A stretch of 64,000 nucleotides of DNA from Acidobacteriota bacterium (GCA_022826825.1 JAJDUD010000062.1:56001-120000); one strand, 5' to 3'; shown: positions 9,170 to 18,413, counted from the first letter of the stretch. The notes: a model not told the origin generated them from the letters alone. A program made the numbers and translations.

Positions 9170-9784
9170 TCACTCTTCTTCCGGTTCTTCTTCACTCTCA
9201 TCTTCCTTCTCGGGCTCGTCAGTTCCCTTCGGGGGAGAGATGTGCACGATGACCACGTCCCGCTCCGTCGCGAGGATGAGCCCCTCCGGCAGTTCGATGT
9301 CCCCCGCCCGGACGGTGTCGCCGTAGTCGAGTTCGCCAACGGCGACGGGCAGGAACTCCGGGATGTCGTGCGGCCGGCAACTGACGGTGAGAGATCGGCT
9401 GATGAAGTCCAGGTGTCCACCGCGCTTGACGCCCACGGAATCACCTTCAAGATGAACGGGAACGTGCCAATCCGAAGCCTTGTCCGGGTCCACGCGCATG
9501 AGATCCGCATGCAGGACGGAATGGTCGAGCGGATGCAGTTGATAGTCGTGAATCATCACCTGCTCCACGCTCTCCTCGCCGTCGATCTCGAGCGAGAAAA
9601 TGGTGTTCACCCCGCGCGGAGACCGAACGATGTCGGTGACGTGGCGCGGGGAAACGGTGAGCGGTCGGGAGCCGGCAGCGCCGCCGTAAACGACGGCCGG
9701 AATCATCCCGGCTGCCCGCAGACGGCGGTTTGGCCCCTTGCCGACGGCAGTGCGGGAACTCGCGGGAATCGAGAGCTGAGCCAT
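9170..9784 (-). CDS. rplY: 50S ribosomal protein bL25, CTC/TL5 type
   Basis: 204 residues, the two-domain CTC/TL5 form that binds 5S rRNA. The N-terminal domain reads MAQLSIPASSRTAVGKGPNRRLRAAG with AVVYG; the C-terminal domain contains HVPVHLEGDSVGVKRGGHLD and the GDIELPEGL strand. The last ~20 residues are a run of acidic residues ending EEEPEEE. It is transcribed with pth. The 271 bases between it and prs hold no gene I can support. Confidence 0.94.
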   Translation of the reverse strand: MAQLSIPASSRTAVGKGPNRRLRAAGMIPAVVYGGAAGSRPLTVSPRHVTDIVRSPRGVNTIFSLEIDGEESVEQVMIHDYQLHPLDHSVLHADLMRVDPDKASDWHVPVHLEGDSVGVKRGGHLDFISRSLTVSCRPHDIPEFLPVAVGELDYGDTVRAGDIELPEGLILATERDVVIVHISPPKGTDEPEKEDESEEEPEEE

Positions 9785-10055
9785 GGAGTGTGCGTGGGGT
9801 GGTTCGTGATGGACGCGGTTGCGCGGAGGTCCGGGAACGGGAAGAGGGGACGCAGACGGCGTCGTCCTCGAAGGTCCTTCTCGGTGGGCTCCGGGAGAGT
9901 GCGGCCCGAGGTGTCTGGCGGATGTCGCCGCAGCGCCATCCGCTCCGCAGCGGGATTACGGGGCGGGGAAGTCTAGCAGCCCGAACCCCGCTTCCGCGCC
10001 CGCAGATTCGCGGTGTCCCGAAGCGAAAGGAGCCGTGCGGGCGGGAAGGATCCGA

Positions 10056-11048
10056 TCAGACGAACAGGGAACTGACCGAGTCCTCTCCGTGCACGCTCTC
10101 GATCGCCCGGGCGAAGAGCGAAGCCACGGAAAGGACCTCGATCTTGCTGTCCGGAGCTCGCGCGTCGGGAGCGAGAGGGATCGTGTCTCCAACGATCAGG
10201 CGCTCGAGTGGACCCTTTCGGATCCGCTCGACCGCCGGTCCGGAGAGCACCGCGTGGGTACAGACGGCAAGCACCCGCGTGGCCCCATCCTGGCGGAGCG
10301 CCTCCGCGGCGCGGACCAGCGTCCCGGCGGAATCGACGATGTCGTCCACGATCACCGCGGAACGCCCGCGGACCTCTCCCACGACGTGCATGGTTTCGAC
10401 CTCGTTGTCGTTGCCGCGCCGCTTGTCCATGACCGCGATGCCCACTCCGAGTTTCTTGCCGTAGGCGCGGGCCCGTTCAACGCCCCCGGCGTCCGGCGAA
10501 ACGACAACCGGCCGCTCCAGCTCGAGGCTCGGCAGGTGGTCCAGCACCACCGGAGTCGCATAGAGGTGATCCACCGGAATGTCGAAGAATCCCTGGATCT
10601 GGCCGACATGGAGGTCCATGCAGATGACGCGGTCGATCCCGGCGACCGTCAGCAGATCGGCCACCAGTTTCGCTGAGATCGGGACTCGGGGACGATCCTT
10701 GCGATCCTGCCGTGCGTACCCGTAGTAGGGGATGACCGCATTGATGCGGGCCGCCGACGCCCGCTTCAGCGCGTCCACCATGATGAGCAGTTCCATCAGG
10801 TTCTCGTTGACCGGCGGCGACGTGGACTGGATCACGAAAGCGTCCGCGCCCCGGACGTTGTCCTTGATCTGGAAGCGGACCTCACCGTCGCGAAAACGGC
10901 CCAGCGACGCCTCCGAGAGCGGAACTCCCAGGTTCCGCGCGATCGCGGCCGCCAGGTCCGGATTGGAAGAGCCCCCGATGACCTTCAGTTCGCCCGCGAA
11001 TCCGTGGGTCCGGCTGCGGCACTGGCGATCGCCGGTTGATTCGGTCAT
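10056..11048 (-). CDS. prs: Ribose-phosphate pyrophosphokinase
   Basis: 330 residues. Makes PRPP from ribose 5-phosphate and ATP for purine, pyrimidine, His and Trp synthesis. Motifs: SNPDLAAAIARNLGVPL, FVIQSTSPPVNENLMELLI, YGYARQDRK, the PRPP-loop DLHVGQIQGFFDIPVDHL, VSPDAGGVERARAYGKKL and the PRPP-binding signature VIVDDIVDSAGTL. The ATG at 11048 (MTESTGDRQ) is chosen over an upstream frame that would run toward tRNA-Gln. Synteny ispE-tRNA-Gln-prs-rplY-pth is a common bacterial arrangement. Confidence 0.95.
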   Translation of the reverse strand: MTESTGDRQCRSRTHGFAGELKVIGGSSNPDLAAAIARNLGVPLSEASLGRFRDGEVRFQIKDNVRGADAFVIQSTSPPVNENLMELLIMVDALKRASAARINAVIPYYGYARQDRKDRPRVPISAKLVADLLTVAGIDRVICMDLHVGQIQGFFDIPVDHLYATPVVLDHLPSLELERPVVVSPDAGGVERARAYGKKLGVGIAVMDKRRGNDNEVETMHVVGEVRGRSAVIVDDIVDSAGTLVRAAEALRQDGATRVLAVCTHAVLSGPAVERIRKGPLERLIVGDTIPLAPDARAPDSKIEVLSVASLFARAIESVHGEDSVSSLFV

Positions 11049-11133
11049 GTCGAACGCCGGGAAGGCGCAGCACGAACGGCCAACGGGGCGCGCACGCGTG
11101 GGGTAATCACGAACCAATCACCGGTACAGCGGG

Positions 11134-11205
11134 CTGGGGCGGAAGGATTCGAACCCTCGTAGACCGGAACCAAAACCCGGCGCCTATCCCCTCGGCCACG
11201 CCCCA
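11134..11205 (-). tRNA. tRNA-Gln (anticodon TTG)
   Basis: Minus-strand cloverleaf with acceptor TGGGGCG/CGCCCCA, anticodon arm CCGGG-TTTTGGT-TCCGG and T arm GGGTTCGAATCC. The 3' end reads CCC, so CCA is not encoded. Its first 22 bases overlap the 3' end of ispE, whose TAG stop falls in the D arm of this tRNA. Confidence 0.96.
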
Positions 11206-12167
11206 TCCGGCCAGTTCCCCTGGAGGGCCGCCCGGTGTTCGCTACGGGTGATCGTGCGGGTCGCGATTGCCCTAAGGTTAGCCTCCGAAAGGTGGGAGAC
11301 GGCGTGCGCCGCCTGCTTCCGGTCAGCAAAGACGCCGAACACCGCCGAACCGCTTCCCGACATGGCCGTCTCCAGGGCGCCGGCCGCCTCCAGGGCGTTC
11401 CGCATCCGCGAAATGGCGTCGGGAGGCCGGGTCGTTTGCAGCACGGTGGACCGTTCCAGGTCGTTCGGAAAGCACCCCGCGAGGAGCTTGCCACTGAGTT
11501 GGGGCCCCAAGGGACCCGACTCGAGAAACCGTACCAGACTATCGGTCGGTTCGGACCCACCCTCTCGGTAAGGAGCAGCCGGCGGCCTCGGCAGACCGCG
11601 ATAGGCCGCCGGGGTCGGAATGCCGAACTCCGGAATCAGCAGGACGAGCGGCAGTTCCGCCACGTCGGCCAGCGGGAAGACGTGCTCGCCGCGGCCGGTG
11701 GCGAGCGCCAGACCCCCGTACAGGAAGAAAGGCGCGTCCATTCCGATCTCGATCAGGAGCCGGTGCAGCACGCGGCGGTTCAGACCGAGGCCGAAGAGGC
11801 GGTTCAGACCGATGAGCGCCGCCGCGGCGTCAGAGCTTCCTCCCCCGAGCCCGCGCCCGGCCGGGACCCGCTTCCGGAGCCGGATGCGCGCTCCGGGGAG
11901 GCGCCGGCCGAGCAGGTCCTCGAGCCGCGACGCGGCACGAAGAACCAGGTTCGTCTGGTCCGTGGGGATGGAAGGCTCGTCGCATTCCAGCCGGAGCCCG
12001 TCTCCGCCGGGTTCGAAGGTAAGGGTGTCCCAGAGATCCACGCTGGCCAGCAGCGTGCGGACCGCGTGGTATCCGTCAGCCCGCCGTGAGAGGACACGCA
12101 GTCCCAGGTTGATCTTGGCCGGAGTTCTGATGCTCAGGCGGCGGGCAACGCGATCCGGACCGGCCAT
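11184..12167 (-). CDS. ispE: 4-diphosphocytidyl-2-C-methyl-D-erythritol kinase
   Basis: 327 residues. GHMP-family kinase of the MEP pathway that phosphorylates the IspD product. It begins with the substrate motif RTPAKINLGLRVLSRRADGYH, has the ATP-binding loop GRGLGGGSSDAAAALIGLN, and the C-terminal GHMP motif MSGSGSAVFGVF. The coding frame continues ~35 residues beyond the last motif and terminates inside tRNA-Gln, so transcript processing of the tRNA would cut the ispE message. It lies directly downstream of a LolB-like lipoprotein, as in the E. coli lolB-ispE-prs order. Confidence 0.95.
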   Translation of the reverse strand: MAGPDRVARRLSIRTPAKINLGLRVLSRRADGYHAVRTLLASVDLWDTLTFEPGGDGLRLECDEPSIPTDQTNLVLRAASRLEDLLGRRLPGARIRLRKRVPAGRGLGGGSSDAAAALIGLNRLFGLGLNRRVLHRLLIEIGMDAPFFLYGGLALATGRGEHVFPLADVAELPLVLLIPEFGIPTPAAYRGLPRPPAAPYREGGSEPTDSLVRFLESGPLGPQLSGKLLAGCFPNDLERSTVLQTTRPPDAISRMRNALEAAGALETAMSGSGSAVFGVFADRKQAAHAVSHLSEANLRAIATRTITRSEHRAALQGNWPDGAWPRG

Positions 12168-12182
12168 GGCGAACCCGTCCGC

Positions 12183-12986
12183 TCAGCGTCCCTCAATCCG
12201 GGACGACTGACTCAGTTCGCGCACCTCCGCCTGCCGGTAGCCGGCTGGCGTCCTCACCTCGAAGGAGTCGGGGTGCAGGGAGGCGTTCACCTCAAGTTCC
12301 TCGATGGTCAGGGTGGCGCGCGTGGCTTCGGACACGACCTCTACCAGACGTGGAACCTGGCGTCCCTGCCGCCGGTACCGACCGGGATAGCGAGCCTCGT
12401 AACCCGGGGCCACGACGCGCCGTACCTGCCCACCCTCCGCCGGATCGTCCCACCAGATCGCGGTCCCGCTCTCGAGGACGGCGGACCCGTTCGCCGGAAG
12501 CGACCGGAGGTTCTCCGACCCGCCGACCGGAGCGCCGCTCCCCGCCAGCAGGGCCGCAATCTGCTCGCGCCCCACGGAAACGCCAAGCAGCGGTCCCGTG
12601 AATTCCTCCAGGTCCTCTCCTACCGCGAACGCCCTCTCCCCGGGCACCACCAGGCGCACCTCTCGCGGGTTGGCCACGAGCGTCCACCGGGAGCCGCCGA
12701 CGGGAGCGAAGAGTTCGAGGCGCATGGCCTCGACGGCTTCGGGTTCCGCGCCCCGGGGCGGACGGACGAACACGACCAGCAGGCGTCCCGAGAAGCGGCC
12801 GCGCTCACCTTCTCCCCGAAGACTCACCACAGCCTGGTACCGGCGCACGCTCGCGGCCAGCCTCGCCGTCTCGTCCAGCAGCAAAAACGCGGCGGCTTCG
12901 TCCAGGGGCGCCGCCGGGACCCGGCCCGCCCGGGCTGCGCACCCCACGGAAGCGGCGAGGCCGCAGAGGACCGCAAGCCGCAGCAC
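12183..12986 (-). CDS. LolB-like outer-membrane lipoprotein
   Basis: 267 residues. An N-terminal lipoprotein signal (MLRLAVLCGLAASVGC) has lipobox ASVGC with Cys16. The mature part shows alternating hydrophobic strands (YQAVVSLRGEGERGRFSGRLLVVF, MRLELFAPVGGSRWTLVANP, EVRLVVPGERAF) like the half-barrel of LolA/LolB. Position immediately upstream of ispE matches lolB in proteobacteria. A role in anchoring lipoproteins in the outer membrane is inferred from fold-like pattern and synteny; sequence similarity to LolB itself is too weak to see by eye, so a gene symbol is withheld. Confidence 0.7.
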   Translation of the reverse strand: MLRLAVLCGLAASVGCAARAGRVPAAPLDEAAAFLLLDETARLAASVRRYQAVVSLRGEGERGRFSGRLLVVFVRPPRGAEPEAVEAMRLELFAPVGGSRWTLVANPREVRLVVPGERAFAVGEDLEEFTGPLLGVSVGREQIAALLAGSGAPVGGSENLRSLPANGSAVLESGTAIWWDDPAEGGQVRRVVAPGYEARYPGRYRRQGRQVPRLVEVVSEATRATLTIEELEVNASLHPDSFEVRTPAGYRQAEVRELSQSSRIEGR

Positions 12987-13044
12987 CAGGGCGCTACCGG
13001 GGTGACCGAGCGGAACTCCCGGAGAGACCGGGCCGGCTCTCCTG

Positions 13045-15066
13045 CTAGTCCGGGTCGTTACCGGCTTCCTCGATTTTTCGGGCGATCACCTCTCGTTCGA
13101 GTTCCTGGTCGCCGTCGTGCTGGAGAGCCTTCCGCCAGAAACGGACCGCTTCCTCGGCGTTCCCCTTCGCCCGGTAAAGGTCTCCGAGGTGGTCCAGGAC
13201 CACGCTGTTTTCCGGCATGCACTGCTGGGCCCGCAGCAGGTTCGGTTCCGCCAGGTTCAGGTCGCCCTTCCGGAACTGCACCCAACCGAGACTGTCGAGG
13301 TAGGAGCCGTTGTACGGATCCTCCGCGAGGGCGCGCTGGATCAGCTCTTCGGATTCTTCCAGCCGGTCGGTCCGGTCGGCGAGCATGTATCCGAGATAGT
13401 TGAGTGCGAGGTCGTGGTCGGGCTCGGCGGCGATCACCCGGCGGAACTCGGCCTCCGCCTCCTCGAGCTTCCCCTGCCGCTCGAGCAGGGCGCCGAGCTG
13501 AAATCGAAAGTCCGGGTCATCCGCCCGGTCTTCGAGCCAGCCACGGGTAATCCGCTCCGCGACCGGCAGATCCCCCCGTTCGACGTGGTGGCGGACCAGC
13601 GCGTGCACCACTCCCCCCGTCTCGGGGTATTCGGCCACCAGCGCCCTGAGGATTCCCAGCGCGGCGTCGTTGCGGCCTCCGGCGTTGAGCACCCGAGCCT
13701 GGAGCGCCAACAGGCCCGGTTCGCCGGGCCGATCCGCGATCAGCTCCTCGATGAGCGCCGCCGCCTCGTCCGGCTGGCCCGCCGCCAGCCGGTTCTGCAC
13801 GAGGGCCACCCGGTAGCGGAACGCCTCCACACTGTCTCCGGCGAGCCGGATGGCTTCCTGCAGCGCGTCGTACGCTTCTACGTACTCGCCTACCTGCTCC
13901 AGCGTCTGCGCGAGCCGGGCGAGCGTTTCCCGGCGGCGGCCGAGCCCGTAGGCGTCCTGCGGAAGCGATACCAGGGTCTGGAATTCCTCAGCCGCCCTGG
14001 TGTACTCGCAGCGGGCGGCGAAGACCCCGCCGAGCGCCAGTCTTGCCGGGACGCTCCGGCTGTTTTCTTCCAGCAGCCGCACCAGGGCCGCTTCCGCGTC
14101 CTCGAGCTGCTGCTGCTGCCTGCGCACCATTGCCAGGCCCATGAGGGCGATTTCACTGCGGGGCTCCGCCGCGAGGATTCGTTCGAAGCCCTGGGCGGCT
14201 TCGTCGAGCCGGCCCAGGCGAGCCAGACCGTCCGCCAGGGACAAGCGGAGCGCCTGATCGTCGGGATGGTCGGCGGAACCTTTCTCGTAGAGCGCGACGA
14301 CCTCGGTGAGGGCTTGTTCGGGCGAACGGCCCGGAATCTCGCCGTCGCGAAGGAGATCATCCACCATCTCACGCGCTTCCGGCTGGCGCGGTTCGATGCG
14401 AAGCGATTGAAGGAGGTAGTCGAATGCCTGCTCCCTGTCTCCCGCGGTGAGACGGAGCTGCGCGAGCAGCAGCAACTCGACGAAAGCGTTCGGGACGCGG
14501 CGGACGATCTCGCGGAGGTGTACCGCCGCTTCCTCACCGCGCTGCAGGGCGGCCAGCAGCCGAGCCAGCTCGGAGCGGCTGCGGAGGTCTTCGGGATCGA
14601 GGCGGACCGCCTCGCTCAGCGACGAGACCGCGCGCGGGGCGGCGTCGGGATCGTCTCCGGACCGGAGGCGGTGAAAGTACACCGCGCCGAGCGCCCGGTG
14701 GGCGGCAGCGGCGTCCGGATTCCGCTCCACCGCTTCCGCGGCGGCCGTTTCCGCAGCCTCCAGGTCGCGGGCGGAGAGGCTGAGGTTGGCGATCTCAATG
14801 AGCGGATCGACCGCCTGGGGGTCGAGTTCGGCCGCGCGCCGGTAGGCGGCAATCGCTTCGTCACGCTCCCCGGACATCTGCGCGATCCGGCCTTCGCCGA
14901 ACACCCGGTAGGCCTCGGCAACGGGATCGACCGCGACCGGATCGTCCGCCTCGTCTTCGGCTTGCGCCGGCGCTTCCTCGGCGGGAACCTGTTGCTGGGC
15001 GCTGTACGCCTTCGCGGGGAACACCACGAGAAGCGCCAGCAGCGCCCAAGGGGCCATCCGGGACAT
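13045..15066 (-). CDS. Exported TPR-repeat protein
   Basis: 673 residues. An N-terminal signal peptide (MAPWALLALLVVFPAKAYSAQ) is followed by an acidic linker and a long series of tetratricopeptide repeats over nearly the whole chain, for example AIAAYRRAAELDPQAVDPLI, AQGFERILAAEPRSEIALMG and AEAEFRRVIAAEPDHDLALN. No catalytic domain is visible. Such proteins usually act as scaffolds for envelope assembly. The start at 15066 is chosen because it places the signal peptide at the N-terminus; the open frame upstream is the repeat element at 15094. 58 bases separate its stop from the LolB-like gene, so co-transcription is likely. Confidence 0.85.
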   Translation of the reverse strand: MSRMAPWALLALLVVFPAKAYSAQQQVPAEEAPAQAEDEADDPVAVDPVAEAYRVFGEGRIAQMSGERDEAIAAYRRAAELDPQAVDPLIEIANLSLSARDLEAAETAAAEAVERNPDAAAAHRALGAVYFHRLRSGDDPDAAPRAVSSLSEAVRLDPEDLRSRSELARLLAALQRGEEAAVHLREIVRRVPNAFVELLLLAQLRLTAGDREQAFDYLLQSLRIEPRQPEAREMVDDLLRDGEIPGRSPEQALTEVVALYEKGSADHPDDQALRLSLADGLARLGRLDEAAQGFERILAAEPRSEIALMGLAMVRRQQQQLEDAEAALVRLLEENSRSVPARLALGGVFAARCEYTRAAEEFQTLVSLPQDAYGLGRRRETLARLAQTLEQVGEYVEAYDALQEAIRLAGDSVEAFRYRVALVQNRLAAGQPDEAAALIEELIADRPGEPGLLALQARVLNAGGRNDAALGILRALVAEYPETGGVVHALVRHHVERGDLPVAERITRGWLEDRADDPDFRFQLGALLERQGKLEEAEAEFRRVIAAEPDHDLALNYLGYMLADRTDRLEESEELIQRALAEDPYNGSYLDSLGWVQFRKGDLNLAEPNLLRAQQCMPENSVVLDHLGDLYRAKGNAEEAVRFWRKALQHDGDQELEREVIARKIEEAGNDPD

Positions 15067-15093
15067 GGAACGGGAATTTATCGCTCCCACCCA

Positions 15094-15142
15094 GGAGCGC
15101 CGCTCTTCAGAGCGGCATCGCGGCCAGAGGCCGCGAACTCCC
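15094..15142. repeat. Two-hairpin intergenic repeat, copy 1
   Basis: Begins GGAGCGCC, then hairpin GCCGCTC-TTCA-GAGCGGC, then hairpin CGCGGCC-AGA-GGCCGCG, then AACTCCC. It is an inverted copy relative to the elements at 15262, 54143 and 60769, and lies just upstream of the TPR gene. The perfect stem differs from those copies by paired changes. Confidence 0.75.
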
Positions 15143-15261
15143 GAAGTCACAGCGTCCCATCGCCCGACCGGAACCAGGAAGGCCCCACCGAATCGGCACT
15201 TCGCCGGGCGGGGCGTCTTCCTCGCTTCGGTTCGGGTCACGGGGCGGCATCACGCTCTTGC

Positions 15262-15308
15262 GTTTCGCCCACCGTGCGGGCGGTGCCGGTCTGAAGAGCG
15301 GCGCTCCC
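15262..15308. repeat. Two-hairpin intergenic repeat, copy 2
   Basis: Reads GTTTCGCCC...GGGCGG then GCCGGTC-TGAA-GAGCGGC then GCGCTCC, with a single mismatch in the second stem. It faces copy 1 across 119 bases, and ends 4 bases from the purH stop codon, so it could act as a transcript 3' end for purH. Confidence 0.75.
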
Positions 15309-15312
15309 TTTC

Positions 15313-16896
15313 CTAGTGCCGGAAGTGGCGGGCGCCGGTGAGCACCATCGCCAGACCTCGCGCGTCCGCGGCGTCGATGACCTCCTGGTCCCTGACGGAG
15401 CCGCCGGGCTGGATCACCGCGGTGATCCCCGCATCGGCCAGCGCCTCGAGTCCGTCGGCGAACGGGAAGAACGCGTCCGACGCCGCGACGGCGCCTTCCA
15501 GCGGGGACTGAGCCTTCTCGACCGCGAGCCGGCAGGAGTCGAGCCGGCTCATCTGGCCGGCGCCGACCCCGAGCAGGGCGCTGCCCCGCCCCACCACGAT
15601 GGCGTTTGACTTCACGTGCTTCGCAGCCCGCCAGACGAACCGCAGGCCCTCCCATTCGACCGCCGAGGGCTCCCGCCGGGTAACCACCCGGTACGCGGAT
15701 TCGTCGTCGCCGCGGTCCCAGTCCTGAACCAGCAGTCCGCCCGCCACCCGCGCGAAATAGCGTCCCCCCGGCGTGAAACCCCGAAGGTCGTTCATCTCGA
15801 TCAGCCGGAGGTTCTTCTTGCGCCGTAGCCGGGCGAAGGCGTCCGGATGGAAGGAAGGGGCGGCAATGGCCTCCAGGAAGGTCGAGGCCATTTCCTTCGC
15901 GGTGCCGAGATCCACCTCGCGGCTGAGCGCCACGATGCCGCCGAAGGCGGACACCGGATCGGTGGCGCGCGCGGCCCGGTACGCCTCCACCAGCGTGTCC
16001 GCGACGGCGGCTCCGGCGGGGTTCGAGTGCTTGATGATCGCTGCGGCGGCTTCGCTGTCGCCATTGGCGTTCGCCAGGTCCGCGACCAGCCGCACGGCGG
16101 CATCGAGATCCAGAATGTTGTTGTAGGAGAGTTCCTTGCCGTGGAGTTTCCGGGCGCCCGGGATTCCGGCGGGTCCGGTTCCCGGATCGCGGTAGAGAGC
16201 CGCGGCCTGGTGCGGGTTCTCGCCGTAGCGGAGTTCGGCCACCCTCGCGAACTCGAGTGACACCCGCTCGGGGAAGTCCTCCCCGGCGCCCTTCCCGGCG
16301 AACGAACCCGCAACCGCCCGGTCGTAGGCCGCCGTCGCGGCGAACGCCGCGCCCGCCAGCCGGCGGCGCAGCGCGTGGCCGACGCCGGGGTCGGGATCGT
16401 CGAGAGCGGCGAGCACCGCCGGGTACTCGCCCGGGTCCACGACCACCGTGACGTCGGGCCAGTTCTTGGCCGCGGCCCGAACCAGACAGGGACCACCGAT
16501 ATCGATGTTCTCCCTCAGCTCGTCGTCCCCGGCTCCCCGGGCGAGGGTCTCCTCGAAGGGATAGAAGTTGACGGCGACCACGTCGATGGGCCGGATGCCA
16601 AGCGACTCGAGCGACTCGAGATCGTCCGGACGCGAGCGCCGCGCGAGGATCCCTCCATGGATCCGCGGATGGAGGGTCTTGACCCGGCCATCGAGGATCT
16701 CGGGATGTCCGGTGACCTCGGAGACCTCGCGCACCGCGATCCCGCAATCCTGAAGAAAACGCGCCGTGCCGCCGCTGGCCACGATCTCGAAACCGCGCTC
16801 GACCAGGCCCCGGGCGAAGGCGTCGAGCCCGTCCTTGCGGCTGACACTCAGCAGGGCTCGGCGCGCGTGGTTCGTGGAGCCTCGAGGTTCCTTCAT
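15313..16896 (-). CDS. purH: Bifunctional AICAR formyltransferase / IMP cyclohydrolase
   Basis: 527 residues. Catalyses the last two steps of purine synthesis. The N-terminal MGS-like cyclohydrolase domain (~1-200) begins [20 protein letters not shown] and contains ASGGTARFL and [16 protein letters not shown]. The C-terminal transformylase domain contains [41 protein letters not shown]-like [23 protein letters not shown] (split across a strand) and [19 protein letters not shown]. Full length and intact. Confidence 0.96.
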   Translation of the reverse strand: MKEPRGSTNHARRALLSVSRKDGLDAFARGLVERGFEIVASGGTARFLQDCGIAVREVSEVTGHPEILDGRVKTLHPRIHGGILARRSRPDDLESLESLGIRPIDVVAVNFYPFEETLARGAGDDELRENIDIGGPCLVRAAAKNWPDVTVVVDPGEYPAVLAALDDPDPGVGHALRRRLAGAAFAATAAYDRAVAGSFAGKGAGEDFPERVSLEFARVAELRYGENPHQAAALYRDPGTGPAGIPGARKLHGKELSYNNILDLDAAVRLVADLANANGDSEAAAAIIKHSNPAGAAVADTLVEAYRAARATDPVSAFGGIVALSREVDLGTAKEMASTFLEAIAAPSFHPDAFARLRRKKNLRLIEMNDLRGFTPGGRYFARVAGGLLVQDWDRGDDESAYRVVTRREPSAVEWEGLRFVWRAAKHVKSNAIVVGRGSALLGVGAGQMSRLDSCRLAVEKAQSPLEGAVAASDAFFPFADGLEALADAGITAVIQPGGSVRDQEVIDAADARGLAMVLTGARHFRH

Positions 16897-16991
16897 GGGC
16901 CGGAAGGCGGCGGATGCTAACAGGGGCGCGGGACCCCGTGAGTACTCTTGGGAACCGTCGCCGGTTTTCCGTATGCCGGCGCCCCGATTCC

Positions 16992-18413
16992 GTGTCCGAA
17001 AGCCGATCTGGAGCCCTCGCGCAACTCCCCGCGGTGGGGAGGCTCCTCGAGACAGCGCGCTTCCGGAGCCTCGCCGACACGTTCGGGAGACCGCTCGTCA
17101 CCGCGGCGCTGCGGACCGAGATCTCGGACCTTCGCCGGGCCGTGCGCGCGGCGGCCGTTCCGGCGGGTTTCTCGCGCGATCCCGAAACCTGGCTCGCCGC
17201 GGCCGTGGAGTCGCGGCTCGACCGGGCCGCCGGCCCGGCCCTCCGGCGGGTGATCAACGCCACCGGCGTGGTCGTCCACACCAACCTGGGGAGGGCGCCC
17301 CTTTCGGAGCGCGCCGCGCTGGCCGTTTTCCGCGCGGCGAGCGGTTACTCCGACCTCGAGTTCGATCTCGCTTCCGGCGGCCGGGGGAGCCGCCAGGAAC
17401 ACCTCGGCGGTCTCTTCGAGGCCATGTTCCCCGGAAGGGCCTCGGCCGTCACCGGGAATGCCGCCGGCGGAGTGTTGCTGGCGCTCGACACCCTCGCCGC
17501 CGGCAAGGACGTGGTGGTGTCCCGGGGGGAACTGGTCGAGATCGGGGATTCCTTCCGGATCCCCGACATCCTGAAGAAGAGCGGCGCCCGGCTCGTCGAA
17601 GTAGGAACGACCAATCGGACGCGCATCGACGACTACCGGCGGGCCATCGCCGGGAGCGAAGGAGAGGTCGGCGCGCTGCTCAAGGTTCATCAGTCCAACT
17701 TCCGGATCGTCGGCTTCACCGAGGCGGCGTCCACCGCCGACCTCGTCTCGCTGGGAGCGGAGTTCGGAATCCCGGTGATCGAGGACTTCGGAAGCGGCAA
17801 CCTGCAGCCCCTGACGGAACTCGGCGTGGAGGACGCCGGGGACGAACCGACCCTTGCCGATCGGGTGGCGTCGGGGGCGGACCTCGTCGTCTTCTCGGGA
17901 GACAAGCTGTTCGGAGGACCCCAGTCGGGAGTCCTGCTGGGGACACCGGAGGCGATACGGGCCTGCCGCAGGAATCCGCTCGCGCGCGCCCTGCGCCCCG
18001 ACAAGATGGCCATCGCCGGGCTCCAGGCAACGCTCTGGAGCCATCTGACCGGACGCGCCACCCGCGAGATCCCGGTGATTCGCGCCATCGCGCGGCCCCT
18101 CGACGAGATTGCGGCGGCCGCGGGCCGTCTGCACGATGCCCTCGAGCCGGCGGACGGCTGGAATGTCGACGTGGTTGCGGAAACTTCACGAATCGGGGGC
18201 GGGGCGGCTCCCGGAGCGGGTCTGCCCACCCGCTGCCTGGCTCTCTCCCGCACCGGAATCGAGGCGGAAGCGATCCGCGGGCGGCTCCTCCGGAACGAGC
18301 CGCCGGTGGTCGCCCGCATCGTGGACGATCGCGTGCTCCTCGACCTGCGCACCGTTCCGCCGGAAGAAAACGACGAGTTGCTGGCGGCCCTCGAGTCCTT
18401 GTGGAAGGCCTGA
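16992..18413 (+). CDS. selA: L-seryl-tRNA(Sec) selenium transferase
   Basis: 473 residues, usual SelA length. PLP enzyme that converts Ser-tRNA(Sec) to Sec-tRNA(Sec) with selenophosphate. Visible features: N-terminal domain LAQLPAVGRLLETARF, VINATGVVVHTNLGRAPLS, YSDLEFDLASGGRGSRQEHL, EVGTTNRTRIDDY, LLKVHQSNFRIVGFTE and the PLP-lysine segment VVFSGDKLFGGPQSG. GTG 16992 (VSESRSGALAQLP) is chosen as the start nearest the conserved N-terminus; other GTG or ATG-type starts lie upstream. It heads the plus-strand operon with thiS and thiG. selB and the Sec tRNA are not in the window. Confidence 0.95.
   Translation: MSESRSGALAQLPAVGRLLETARFRSLADTFGRPLVTAALRTEISDLRRAVRAAAVPAGFSRDPETWLAAAVESRLDRAAGPALRRVINATGVVVHTNLGRAPLSERAALAVFRAASGYSDLEFDLASGGRGSRQEHLGGLFEAMFPGRASAVTGNAAGGVLLALDTLAAGKDVVVSRGELVEIGDSFRIPDILKKSGARLVEVGTTNRTRIDDYRRAIAGSEGEVGALLKVHQSNFRIVGFTEAASTADLVSLGAEFGIPVIEDFGSGNLQPLTELGVEDAGDEPTLADRVASGADLVVFSGDKLFGGPQSGVLLGTPEAIRACRRNPLARALRPDKMAIAGLQATLWSHLTGRATREIPVIRAIARPLDEIAAAAGRLHDALEPADGWNVDVVAETSRIGGGAAPGAGLPTRCLALSRTGIEAEAIRGRLLRNEPPVVARIVDDRVLLDLRTVPPEENDELLAALESLWKA

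Noticed and set aside
9785..10055. Candidate rplY promoter (TAGACT on the minus strand near 9970)
   Set aside because: No acceptable -35 box at 16-18 bases, so it was not annotated.
13117..15294. 725-residue open frame on the plus strand opposite the TPR gene
   Set aside because: Antisense shadow created by high GC and codon bias; the minus strand codes for regular TPR repeats with a signal peptide, while the plus frame has no recognisable domain.
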